NCBI RefSeq assembly: GCF_037892425.1
Contig: NZ_JBBKTT010000001.1
Location: forward strand, 1,364,001 to 1,428,000
Direction: 5' to 3'
Origin: Lacibacter sp. H375
GTDB taxonomy: Bacteria > Bacteroidota > Bacteroidia > Chitinophagales > Chitinophagaceae
DNA: 64,000 nt
Below the pieces are notes generated by a model. It made no database searches and was not told the origin of the DNA. It saw nothing but the letters and a program-made list of their open reading frames with translations. The position numbers were made by a program, and so were the translations under genes. Positions 24,892 through 32,925 of the stretch are shown here, piece by piece; the first letter of the stretch is position 1, and every line of letters begins with the position of its first letter.

Positions 24892-26199
24892 TTATTTTAC
24901 AAACGGCTGCCTCTTCCAATACGTTAAGCTTCGCCAGCACCACTCCAGCGGTCCGAAGCGGAAGAACCGTAACCAGATATGGCTCCATATAATTTGTAAT
25001 AACCAGGTTGCCCCAACAACATAGTACATTTCAAAACGACTGAGTTTGCCATACATGCCAAAGCCAACACCATAAAAGAACAGTCCAACTAAAAGCGATT
25101 GCATGAGGTAATTGGTAAAAGCCATTTGTCCAACAGGACGAAGTAATGCAAAGAACCATTTGAACCAGCCCGATTTATAGAGCAGCATGATCAACCCAAA
25201 AATACCAATGGCACGAAAGGTCCTTGAAATTTCATAAAACTCAAAGAGAACATTTTTCTTGTAGTCAAATTCGTTGAACTTATAATCAATGTATGGTTGC
25301 AAACGGAAATAAGAAAACACCAGGCCGATGCCGAGTCCGCCAATAAACAGAACCCAATAAACTTTTGTTGAAGCCAGCCCGGTTAAAATGCCTGATTTAA
25401 AAAAAGCCATGCCTAAAAACATAAAGAGCAGAATATCCCAGATGCCGAAGTAAGTATAAAAAATTTCGCCCCGTAAACTTCTTGCACTTTGATAATCATA
25501 AAAACCCGAATAGTTGCCTCTTACAATTGCAAGATTTTTATTCGTTTCTTTCAACTTCGCTTTCTCTGTTGTTTTTTCTTTAAAAGAAATCATTTCCCCG
25601 AGATCTTCTTTTTGCTGATCATTTAGTTTGATCGATGTTGTATCCATCTTAGCGATCAACTCGCCTTTAGCAATCATTTTCCGATCACGGTAAGCATCTA
25701 CATTCTCTCTTGCTGTTTGCAGAACAAGACAAACAATTGCAGCAATAATCAGCGCTTTAGGGGTCATTCTGCGAAACGCAAATGCGATCATACCAATACA
25801 TGCATAATGAAACAGGATATCCCAAAACCACAACAACACAAAGGCGTTAAACAATCCAAATACAAGTAGCCATAGCTGACGACGGAAAAAATAATCGGCA
25901 GGCCAGAGTCCATCATTCTTCTTTTCCTGCCTGCTGATAAATAAGATAATACCTGCGCCAAATAACATGGAGAATAAAGCACGCTGACTTCCTTCCATAA
26001 ACCAATCGATAAAATACCATGCTTGAAAGTTGATGGTTCCCCACTCGTTTAACACCGATGGGTCGTGATAAACCGGGTCGGGCAATGCAAAACCCGGAAT
26101 GTTCATTAATAAAATACCAAGGATGGCGATACCTCGTAAAGAGTCGAGTAATACAATTCGTTCTTCCTGCGACACAGGCGCAGCCAGTTGAGTGCTCAT
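24892..26199 (-). CDS. DUF418 domain membrane protein
   Basis: The 435-residue integral membrane protein starts with the family signature ERIVLLDSLRGIAILGILLMNIPGF (near 13-37) and has about nine helices, with the DUF418 region in the C-terminal 160 residues (MAFTNYLMQSLLVGLFFYGVGFGMYG, then WSHIWLRFFRFGPLEWCWRSLTYW). A charged stretch (DRKMIAKGELIAKMDTTSIKLNDQQKEDLGEM, about 170-215) forms a long loop. Related proteins resemble acyltransferase-3 proteins and include YeiB; the activity is unknown. The start is ATG 26199. It is divergent from the MarR gene, with 142 bases between them. Confidence 0.88.
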   Translation of the reverse strand: MSTQLAAPVSQEERIVLLDSLRGIAILGILLMNIPGFALPDPVYHDPSVLNEWGTINFQAWYFIDWFMEGSQRALFSMLFGAGIILFISRQEKKNDGLWPADYFFRRQLWLLVFGLFNAFVLLWFWDILFHYACIGMIAFAFRRMTPKALIIAAIVCLVLQTARENVDAYRDRKMIAKGELIAKMDTTSIKLNDQQKEDLGEMISFKEKTTEKAKLKETNKNLAIVRGNYSGFYDYQSARSLRGEIFYTYFGIWDILLFMFLGMAFFKSGILTGLASTKVYWVLFIGGLGIGLVFSYFRLQPYIDYKFNEFDYKKNVLFEFYEISRTFRAIGIFGLIMLLYKSGWFKWFFALLRPVGQMAFTNYLMQSLLVGLFFYGVGFGMYGKLSRFEMYYVVGATWLLQIIWSHIWLRFFRFGPLEWCWRSLTYWKRQPFVK

Positions 26200-26287
26200 G
26201 CTGATTGGTTTTGGTTTGTGAAAAATGGGAAAGCTTTCGCAGGGAAAGAAAAATGATTTGAGAAGGTACTCATTTTAGCAAAAAAAG

Positions 26288-26320
26288 TTGCGCATTTTCC
26301 AAAAACTATTATTACATTTG
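26288..26320 (+). promoter_or_regulatory. Promoter of the marR-type gene
   Basis: TTG at 26288-26290 and TACATTTG at 26313-26320 lie 22 bases apart, close to the Bacteroidota arrangement. Transcription would begin near 26326, inside the operator candidate. Confidence 0.6.
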
Positions 26321-26322
26321 AG

Positions 26323-26340
26323 TAGTTGCATAAACAACTA
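26323..26340. promoter_or_regulatory. Candidate MarR operator
   Basis: TAGTTG, 6 bases, CAACTA is a perfect inverted repeat with the TTG...CAA core common to MarR sites. It covers the predicted transcription start and ends just before the ATG at 26342, ideal for autorepression. Confidence 0.6.
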
Positions 26341-26341
26341 T

Positions 26342-26782
26342 ATGCCAAACAACCAATTTAAAAAAGGGGAATTATACAGCTTCATGACGGGTAAAGCCAG
26401 CACGGCTATCGCACGGCGTTTACAAAAAAATATGAAGCAGGGCGGAATCGAGATTACCGTTGAACAATGGAGCGTGCTCTATCATCTGTGGAAGAACGAT
26501 GGGTTGAGTCAGCAAGATTTGTGCAATGCCACTTTTCGTGATAAGCCCAGCATTACACGTTTAGTGGACAATCTCGAAAAGCTGAAACTCGTGAAACGGG
26601 TAGCGAGTAAAAACGATCGTCGTATCAACCAGGTGTTCTTAACTGATCAGGGTCGTAAGCTGGAAGAAGAAACGATGAATGTTGCCAACAACACATTGAA
26701 CGAAGCATTGCTCGGAGTACCTGCTGATAAAATTGATATCTGTAAAGAAGTGTTACAGATAGTATATGATAATCTGAAATAA
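26342..26782 (+). CDS. MarR family transcriptional regulator
   Basis: The 146-residue protein has the MarR winged helix in residues 30-115: EQWSVLYHLWKNDGLSQQDLCN, then the recognition helix region RDKPSITRLVDNLEKLKLVKR and the wing KNDRRINQVFLTDQGR (DxRxxxxxLT type). N- and C-terminal helices serve dimerisation. MarR proteins are usually repressors released by a small ligand. The inverted repeat at 26323-26340 over its own transcription start suggests autoregulation. The acyl-CoA dehydrogenase gene follows after 46 bases without a terminator, so it is the likely target, perhaps with an acyl-CoA as ligand. ATG 26342 is used; the longer frame starts upstream of the promoter. Confidence 0.9.
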   Translation: MPNNQFKKGELYSFMTGKASTAIARRLQKNMKQGGIEITVEQWSVLYHLWKNDGLSQQDLCNATFRDKPSITRLVDNLEKLKLVKRVASKNDRRINQVFLTDQGRKLEEETMNVANNTLNEALLGVPADKIDICKEVLQIVYDNLK

Positions 26783-26828
26783 GAATCATTTCAAAAAAAT
26801 AATTCTACACACTTTAAATACTATTGAT

Positions 26829-28619
26829 ATGAGCACCGCAACGATTGCAACAAAACTGAAAGGTGGCGAATGGTTAATTAAAACAAGCACACCCCAGGAT
26901 ACTTTTACTCCTGAAAATTTTAATGAGGAACAAGTGATGGTAAAAGAAATGTGTGCAACGTTTCTTGATACCGAGGTTTTGCCGGTTGTAGCACGGCTGG
27001 ATAAAATGGAAGAAGGGTTGATGCCTGCACTGATGGATAAAGCCGGTGAACAAGGTTTACTTGGTACATCTGCTCCGGAAGAATTTGGCGGACTTGGTAA
27101 AGATTTTATCACGGCTACATTGGTGAATGAAGGATTAGGTGGAGGCTATTCTTTTTCTGTGGCCATTGCTGCACACACGGGTATCGGAACATTGCCTATT
27201 CTATATTTTGGCACACCCGAACAAAAAGCAAAATACATTCCCAAATTAGCAACGGGTGAATGGAAAGGTGCTTACGGTTTAACCGAACCCAACAGCGGTA
27301 GTGATGCATTAGGTGCAAAAACAACAGCTGTGTTAAGTGAAGATGGTAAGCATTACATATTGAACGGACAAAAATGCTGGATCACCAATGGTGGTTTTGC
27401 AGATATCTATACTGTGTTTGCAAAAATTGATGGTAAAGATTTTACCGGCTTTATTGTAGAGCGAGGCATGGAAGGCTTTACACAAGGATCGGAAGAACAT
27501 AAGATGGGCATTAAAGGCTCATCAACTGTGCAACTCTATTTTCAGGATTGTAAAGTGCCGGTTGAAAATCTGCTGGGTGAAAGAGGCAAAGGTCACATCA
27601 TCGCTTTCAACATATTAAACATTGGTCGTTTGAAGTTGGCAGCGGCTGCATTAGGTGGTTCAAAACGTTCATTGAATATTGCATTGACCTATGCAATGAC
27701 ACGTGAGCAATTCAAGACACCCATCGTCAATTTCGGCGCAATCCAATACAAGCTGGCAGAAATGGCAACCCGAATCTGGGTTTGTGAAAGTGCATTGTAC
27801 CGCACCAGTAAGTGGATCGATGATATGGAACATGATCTCTTAGCAGCCGGCAAACCTTTCAACGAAGCATTGCTTGGTGCCGCTGAAGAATATGCCATTG
27901 AGTGTGCGATGTTGAAAGTAGATGGCAGTGAAGTGTTGGATTATGTGGTGGATGAAGGCGTACAGATACATGGTGGAAACGGATTCAGTGATGAGTATGA
28001 TATTTCAAGAGCTTATCGAGATAGTCGCATCAATCGTATTTACGAAGGAACAAACGAGATCAATCGTTTATTAACCGTTGATATGGTGTTGAAGCGTGCC
28101 ATGAAAGGTCGTTTGGATATTATGACCGCTGCCATGAACGTACAAAAAGAACTGATGAGCATTCCTGATTTTGGCAGCGAAGATGAAACGCCATTTGCAA
28201 AAGAATACAAAGCTATCGCCAATTTCAAAAAAGCCATCATGTTAACAGCGGGTGCTGCGGTACAAAAATTCATGATGAAAATTGAGCATGAACAGGAAGT
28301 ATTGATGAATATTGCTGATATGGCCATACAAACCTTTAATGCTGAAAGTGCATTGTTGCGTGCTGCCAAAATGGTTGAAGAAAAAGGTGAAGCTGCTTGT
28401 CAGTTTGAACTGGATATGATGCATACGTATTTGTATGATGCGGCCGACCGTATCAACAAATATGGTAAAGATGCCATCAATGCATTTGCAGAAGGTGATG
28501 AACATCGCATGATGTTACTGGGCTTGAAACGTTTTACAAAAGTTGATCCTTACAATACTAAAGAGGCCAGAAGGCGAATCGTAGCAAAGCTGAGAAATGA
28601 TGGGAAATATCCATTGTGA
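26829..28619 (+). CDS. Acyl-CoA dehydrogenase family protein (long form)
   Basis: The 596-residue flavoenzyme performs the first oxidation of fatty acid beta-oxidation. It has the N-terminal helical domain (to about 155), the beta domain with YGLTEPNSGSDALGAKT (near 151-167) and the C-terminal helical domain with YRDSRINRIYEGTNEINRLL (near 395-414), plus an extra helical region of about 170 residues as in very-long-chain enzymes and their bacterial relatives. The active-site Glu is expected near GVQIHGGNGF or in IYEGTNEI, as in other members. It follows a MarR gene by 46 bases and probably shares its promoter. A clear terminator lies 50 bases past its stop. Confidence 0.95.
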   Translation: MSTATIATKLKGGEWLIKTSTPQDTFTPENFNEEQVMVKEMCATFLDTEVLPVVARLDKMEEGLMPALMDKAGEQGLLGTSAPEEFGGLGKDFITATLVNEGLGGGYSFSVAIAAHTGIGTLPILYFGTPEQKAKYIPKLATGEWKGAYGLTEPNSGSDALGAKTTAVLSEDGKHYILNGQKCWITNGGFADIYTVFAKIDGKDFTGFIVERGMEGFTQGSEEHKMGIKGSSTVQLYFQDCKVPVENLLGERGKGHIIAFNILNIGRLKLAAAALGGSKRSLNIALTYAMTREQFKTPIVNFGAIQYKLAEMATRIWVCESALYRTSKWIDDMEHDLLAAGKPFNEALLGAAEEYAIECAMLKVDGSEVLDYVVDEGVQIHGGNGFSDEYDISRAYRDSRINRIYEGTNEINRLLTVDMVLKRAMKGRLDIMTAAMNVQKELMSIPDFGSEDETPFAKEYKAIANFKKAIMLTAGAAVQKFMMKIEHEQEVLMNIADMAIQTFNAESALLRAAKMVEEKGEAACQFELDMMHTYLYDAADRINKYGKDAINAFAEGDEHRMMLLGLKRFTKVDPYNTKEARRRIVAKLRNDGKYPL

Positions 28620-28665
28620 TCATTTCCTTGACCGGTAGCTCCAACTACATAAGCGAGCAACCATT

Positions 28666-28702
28666 TAAAAATCCTTTGCCTAATTTGCAAAGGATTTTTT
28701 AT
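28666..28702 (+). terminator. Terminator of the acyl-CoA dehydrogenase gene
   Basis: AATCCTTTGC (28670-28679) pairs with GCAAAGGATT (28687-28696), 7-base loop, then T-residues. It ends only 13 bases before the next ATG. Confidence 0.88.
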
Positions 28703-28714
28703 TCAACTTACATT

Positions 28715-30460
28715 ATGAAGGTTCTTTTTCTTTTCATTTTTTGGTTTCTGTTTCAAACAGCACAAGCACAACAGGTGTTTCTCCGGCTGAATACACCTGC
28801 AAAAAATCAGAACAGCGTTACATCTTCAAAACAATTTGTTACGGGGCTTACTTGTAAGACTTGTACCGTAACGATGAATGGAAACGAAATTAAAGTGTGG
28901 CCAACGGGTGCCTTTGCTGCTGAGTTGCAGTTGCAGTTAGGTGACACCAGTTTCCTGTTACAAGCCACGAATGCAAGTGGAGCAAAAGAAACACAACGGA
29001 TATTTTATAACTATCAATTGCCTCAGAAGGAAAAAACACTAACAACAAATACTGTTGCCTATTGGCGGGTAGAACCACAAGCCGATCTTTTATTGGTGAA
29101 GCCGGGTGATAAATTAAAGATGACAGTTAAAGCACTACCCGGTGATGTAGTGCAACTTGAAAACGGCACATCATTCAAAGAAATTTATGTGAAGGATTCG
29201 AACGGCGTAAAAGGCGTCTATCAAATGGAATATGTGGTAAAAGAAAAAGATGACCTGTTTGCTGATAAGCCCTCCAAACTAAAACTAATGGTATGGGCTA
29301 AAGGAACAGATGATCCTATTGAAGCCACGAGCAAAAGTAATTTCGCAATGATGCCCGCGAATGGTTTGTTACTTGAAACAAAAGGAAAGATACCTTACAT
29401 TCTTGTGGGACTTGGTGAAGACAGATTGGGAGGAACAAAGTTGGGTTATGTTGATTCGCTTGTTCGGCTAAAAGCGGTTAGCAAGGTTGGGAATAAATAT
29501 TGTGTGCAGTTGAGTAAAAACCGCCAGGCTTATATTGAAGATGAACATGTGAATGTGCTTGAACATAACTACACACCATCATCACTAACTGGCAATATGC
29601 GTGTATGGGGCGATAGCAGTTTTGATTATGTATCGCTTTCATTAACTGAGCGGTTGGCTTATCAAACATTTCAGCAGGTAAACCCATCAAAGATCGTGGT
29701 AGATGTATTTGGCGCTGCATCCAACACAAACTGGATCACACAAATGGGCAACACCAAAGAAATCAGCGACGTTTACTACAATCAAATCGACCAGGATATT
29801 TTCCGCATCAGTATTGATCTTAAAAACAAACAACACTGGGGTCATCGTATTTATTACAATGGCAACAATCTCGTCATTCGCATCAAGCGTCAACCACAAC
29901 TACTTTCACTCAACAATCTGGTTATTGCAATTGATGCCGGACATGGCGGTGGTAATAAAGGTGCTTTTGGTTTGACTGGTGTGATGGAAAAAGATATGAC
30001 ACTGGCCATTGCGAAGGAACTTCAAGCTGCACTGGAAGCAGAAGGTGCAAAAGTGATTACCACCAGAACAAGGGATACCACCTACGATAACCACGATCGC
30101 TATACCGTGTTTCAACAGGCGAATCCTCATATGCTCCTTAGCATACACCTTAACAGCAGTGCCGATCCGGTAAATATCAAAGGCGTGAGCACCTATTACA
30201 AACACATTGGCTATAGACCGCTTACACAAACCATTCTTCAACGAATGCTCGATATGGGGTTGAAGGAATATGGTAATGTCGGAAATTTCAATTTTATATT
30301 AAATGGTTTCACCGAATTCCCGAACGTCTTGGTTGAAACGTTATTCATTAGTCATCCCGAAGATGAAGCAAACGTACTTGATCCAGCTTACCGTAAACAA
30401 ATGGCCGATGCAATTGTAAAAGGCATAAACGATTGGTTGGAACAATGTAAAAAACAGTAA
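28715..30460 (+). CDS. N-acetylmuramoyl-L-alanine amidase, Amidase_3 type
   Basis: The 581-residue exported enzyme cleaves the bond between muramic acid and the stem peptide of murein. After a signal peptide (1-19) come about 270 residues of beta-rich sequence, an AMIN-like domain (about 295-392) and the Amidase_3 domain (about 402-578). Zinc ligands are His410 (DAGHGG), Glu425 (VMEKDM) and His478 (SIHLN); catalytic Glu541 is in LVETLFIS. Of note are Cys47 and Cys50 (CKTC) in the N-terminal part, which could form a disulfide. The ATG at 28715 is chosen because the frame upstream runs through the terminator of the previous gene. Confidence 0.93.
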   Translation: MKVLFLFIFWFLFQTAQAQQVFLRLNTPAKNQNSVTSSKQFVTGLTCKTCTVTMNGNEIKVWPTGAFAAELQLQLGDTSFLLQATNASGAKETQRIFYNYQLPQKEKTLTTNTVAYWRVEPQADLLLVKPGDKLKMTVKALPGDVVQLENGTSFKEIYVKDSNGVKGVYQMEYVVKEKDDLFADKPSKLKLMVWAKGTDDPIEATSKSNFAMMPANGLLLETKGKIPYILVGLGEDRLGGTKLGYVDSLVRLKAVSKVGNKYCVQLSKNRQAYIEDEHVNVLEHNYTPSSLTGNMRVWGDSSFDYVSLSLTERLAYQTFQQVNPSKIVVDVFGAASNTNWITQMGNTKEISDVYYNQIDQDIFRISIDLKNKQHWGHRIYYNGNNLVIRIKRQPQLLSLNNLVIAIDAGHGGGNKGAFGLTGVMEKDMTLAIAKELQAALEAEGAKVITTRTRDTTYDNHDRYTVFQQANPHMLLSIHLNSSADPVNIKGVSTYYKHIGYRPLTQTILQRMLDMGLKEYGNVGNFNFILNGFTEFPNVLVETLFISHPEDEANVLDPAYRKQMADAIVKGINDWLEQCKKQ

Positions 30461-30536
30461 AGTCGTTTCCATTCATCCTTTGCGGTTTTACCATTCTTCA
30501 AGGCAGTCGGCATTTATCATTTCTTTAAGAGTATCT

Positions 30537-30618
30537 GAAACCCTTTCCTACAGGGTGTTTCATCATTTGCCAATGTCGATGTTACACATGTTGCATCCGT
30601 TCATCACTATGAAGGATG
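30537..30618. other. Two hairpins in a 275-base gap
   Basis: ACCCT...AGGGT lies near 30540-30557 (GAAACCCT and AGGGTGTTTC with a bulge). A second hairpin has CATCC-TTCAT (30594-30604) pairing with ATGAA-GGATG (30609-30618), one bulged base and a 4-base loop. Neither has a T-run. They may be leader or processing structures; the rest of 30461-30645 shows nothing. Confidence 0.4.
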
Positions 30619-30645
30619 TGTTAACAGCCTTTTGTCAAGATTAGG

Positions 30646-30676
30646 TTGCACTACTATATACAGCAAACTACATTTG
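30646..30676 (+). promoter_or_regulatory. Promoter of the PepSY-like gene
   Basis: TTG at 30646-30648 and TACATTTG at 30669-30676 with 20 bases between fit the Bacteroidota promoter well. The leader would be about 53 bases. Confidence 0.65.
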
Positions 30677-30735
30677 GCTCATCAATGATTTCTGTAAAAA
30701 GAGTCATTAATCATTAAACCTTAAAAATGTTAATT

Positions 30736-31185
30736 ATGAAAAAAGTATTTGTAATGCTGTTTGCAGTTATCATCGCTGTATCAGCCTCGGCTAAAGTTGA
30801 CCCTGCTCCAGTAGAAAATGAAAAAGTAATGGCTGCTTTCGAAAAGCAGTTTACAGAAGCAAAAGATGTTACGTGGACCGAAAAACAAGGTTACTATCTC
30901 GCATCTTTTAAATTGAATAATGATCGCATGCTGGCCTGGTATACAGCAGATGGTGAAGTGGAAGCTGTTCACCGTTCTATTCAACAAAAGCAAATGACAT
31001 TCCTTGCATCGGAAGCTGTAACACAGCTCACGAAAGACAAACAAATATTGAACATCGCTGAAATAAGTAAGCAGGGCGAATTGTTTTACCTCGTAAAAAC
31101 TGATGAAGAAAAATGCTTTTCTATTTACAAAGTTTCTGCATCAGGTGATTATACACGCATCAGTAAAACAAAAAAGAGAAAATAA
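30736..31185 (+). CDS. Secreted PepSY-like (BLIP-fold) protein
   Basis: The 149-residue exported protein has a signal peptide (MKKVFVMLFAVIIAVSASA) and a mature part with the pattern FEKQFTEAKDVTWTEKQGYYLASFKLNNDRMLAWYTADGEV, the layout of the PepSY-like, beta-lactamase-inhibitor-like domain common in Bacteroidota. It ends in a basic tail (KTKKRK). The function is unknown; such proteins are usually periplasmic and highly expressed. The ATG at 30736 is chosen over the one three codons upstream because it gives a standard signal peptide. It has its own promoter and terminator. Confidence 0.75.
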   Translation: MKKVFVMLFAVIIAVSASAKVDPAPVENEKVMAAFEKQFTEAKDVTWTEKQGYYLASFKLNNDRMLAWYTADGEVEAVHRSIQQKQMTFLASEAVTQLTKDKQILNIAEISKQGELFYLVKTDEEKCFSIYKVSASGDYTRISKTKKRK

Positions 31186-31214
31186 ATACACTACAGGTGT
31201 TGTTTTGGAATAGG

Positions 31215-31246
31215 GCTCCCCGGATTAAATCAGGGGGGCTTTTTTA
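31215..31246 (+). terminator. Terminator of the PepSY-like gene
   Basis: GCTCCCC (31215-31221) pairs with GGGGGGC (31233-31239), one G-U, 11-base loop, then seven T. Confidence 0.85.
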
Positions 31247-31281
31247 TTGATAAATTAATCATCCTAAACCACCATAATCTT

Positions 31282-31289
31282 TACTTTTG
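31282..31289 (+). promoter_or_regulatory. Promoter -7 box of the deoxyhypusine-synthase-like gene
   Basis: TACTTTTG matches TAnnTTTG; transcription would start near 31295, leaving a leader of about 64 bases that contains the structured element at 31309-31338. Confidence 0.5.
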
Positions 31290-31308
31290 CAACTCTTTCG
31301 CAAAGTCT

Positions 31309-31338
31309 CCCGCCGCTACGGTTGGGATCTGAAGGCGG
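31309..31338 (+). ncRNA. Structured 5' leader with alternative hairpins
   Basis: TCCC-G-CCG-CTA-CGG-TT-GGGA can fold as one hairpin, while CCGCC at 31310-31314 can instead pair with GGCGG at 31334-31338. The two folds exclude each other, as in an RNA switch. No known riboswitch class is recognised. Confidence 0.3.
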
Positions 31339-31358
31339 TCACTTTTAAAAATTAAAAA

Positions 31359-32333
31359 ATGAACAAAGGACCCGTTTCACAATTCATTCAACATCATTAC
31401 CGTCATTTCAACGCTGCTGCATTGATAGATGCTGCCAAAGGTTATGAAACACACCTGAACGAAGGTGGCAAGATGATGATTACGCTGGCTGGTGCCATGA
31501 GTACTGCTGAACTTGGCTTAAGCTTAGCAGAAATGATCCGCCAGGATAAAGTGCAGATCATCAGCTGCACAGGGGCCAATCTTGAAGAAGATGTGATGAA
31601 CCTGGTGGCGCACAGCCATTACAAGCGTGTACCCAACTATCGTGATCTTACCCCGCAGGATGAGTGGGATCTGTTAGAGAACCACTACAACCGTGTAACT
31701 GATACCTGTATTCCTGAAGAAGAAGCTTTCCGTCGGCTGCAAAAACATTTGCACCGTCAATGGGTGGAAGCAGAAGCAAAAGGTGAACGTTATTTTCCAC
31801 ATGAATTTTTGTATAAAACTGTTTTAAGTGGTGATCTCAAACAATATTATGAGATCGATCCAAAGAACAGCTGGATCGTTGCCGCTGCTGAAAAAAATAT
31901 TCCGATCGTAGTACCGGGTTGGGAAGACAGCACTACCGGTAATATCTTCGCCAGTTACGTGATCAAGAATGAACTGAAAGCAAGCACGGTAAAAAATGGT
32001 ATTGAATACATGGTGTGGCTGGCCGATTGGTACCGCCAGAACAGTGGTGGCAAAGGTGTTGGCTTTTTCCAGATTGGTGGTGGTATTGCAGGTGATTTCC
32101 CGATCTGCGTTGTACCGATGATGTACCAGGATCTTGAATGGCATGATGTTCCTTTCTGGAGTTATTTCTGCCAGATCAGCGATTCAACCACATCGTTCGG
32201 TTCTTACAGCGGTGCAGTACCAAACGAAAAAATTACCTGGGGTAAGCTCGACATCAACACGCCAAAGTTTATCGTAGAGAGTGATGCTACTATTGTGGCT
32301 CCGTTGATATTTGCATGGATACTTGGTTTGTAA
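31359..32333 (+). CDS. Deoxyhypusine synthase family protein
   Basis: The 324-residue protein belongs to the deoxyhypusine synthase fold. It shows the NAD-binding and active-site segments MITLAGAMSTAELG (near 39-52), SCTGANLEEDV (near 65-75), VPGWEDSTTGN, and the catalytic-lysine segment EKITWGKLD near residue 293. In eukaryotes and archaea the enzyme transfers aminobutyl from spermidine to eIF5A. Bacteria lack eIF5A, so the bacterial branch must do something else, most plausibly making homospermidine from polyamines. No other polyamine gene is adjacent. It has its own promoter, a structured leader and a terminator. Confidence 0.9.
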   Translation: MNKGPVSQFIQHHYRHFNAAALIDAAKGYETHLNEGGKMMITLAGAMSTAELGLSLAEMIRQDKVQIISCTGANLEEDVMNLVAHSHYKRVPNYRDLTPQDEWDLLENHYNRVTDTCIPEEEAFRRLQKHLHRQWVEAEAKGERYFPHEFLYKTVLSGDLKQYYEIDPKNSWIVAAAEKNIPIVVPGWEDSTTGNIFASYVIKNELKASTVKNGIEYMVWLADWYRQNSGGKGVGFFQIGGGIAGDFPICVVPMMYQDLEWHDVPFWSYFCQISDSTTSFGSYSGAVPNEKITWGKLDINTPKFIVESDATIVAPLIFAWILGL

Positions 32334-32354
32334 TTACGATCATTTAATTTGATT

Positions 32355-32390
32355 AAGGCGGCACATTCAAAAAGTGTCGCCTTATTTTTT
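32355..32390 (+). terminator. Terminator of the deoxyhypusine-synthase-like gene
   Basis: AAGGCGGCAC (32355-32364) pairs with GTGTCGCCTT (32374-32383), one G-U, then ATTTTTT. Confidence 0.88.
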
Positions 32391-32413
32391 ATCTTGTAAG
32401 CAAATGGATAGTT

Positions 32414-32818
32414 ATGAAAAAACTTGCATTGTTTGCTTTTCTTTTATCAATAGCTCTCAGTTCATCAGCACAAACTGATACTTCTAATAAAAAACCTGGT
32501 TATAAGCCTCTGCTTAAACAACAGGTAAAACTGAAAGCAATCCCGGCTTCAAGAGCTGTGTTGGTTCGTAAAGATGTTGGTAAACTGCAATTGCAAATGA
32601 GTCAATTCAAAGATTCGCTTGTTGTAACAAGAGCGGAGATCGATAAGTTATTGAGCGAGATGAACCAGAAAAAAGATGATATGAGTGAGATGGGCGAAAT
32701 GGAGAGCTTGCGTTTGCAGATGGCGATGGACAGAATGAGTAAAATGATGAGTACCTTAAGCAACCTCATGAAAAAGATGAGTGAAACTCAGAGCAGCATA
32801 GCACAAAATCTAAAATAG
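32414..32818 (+). CDS. Secreted coiled-coil protein, uncharacterised
   Basis: The 134-residue protein has a signal peptide (MKKLALFAFLLSIALSSSAQ) and a mature part that is mostly one or two long helices with heptad spacing (KLQLQMSQFKDSLVVTRAEI, then a Met-rich stretch EMGEMESLRLQMAMDRMSKM). The Met content of the C-terminal half is striking (about 12 of 50 residues). No family is recognised; a periplasmic coiled-coil or metal-contact role is conceivable. It starts at ATG 32414, 24 bases after a terminator, and no terminator separates it from the transporter gene downstream (107 bases). Confidence 0.65.
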   Translation: MKKLALFAFLLSIALSSSAQTDTSNKKPGYKPLLKQQVKLKAIPASRAVLVRKDVGKLQLQMSQFKDSLVVTRAEIDKLLSEMNQKKDDMSEMGEMESLRLQMAMDRMSKMMSTLSNLMKKMSETQSSIAQNLK

Positions 32819-32925
32819 CTGCGCTGTTGAAATGACAGTTTTAGAAATATACTGCTTATAAAAAGCCTGGATACTGATTTTGGTTGGTTGAACAACTTAT
32901 AACCCGCTACTACTTTTACTGCATT

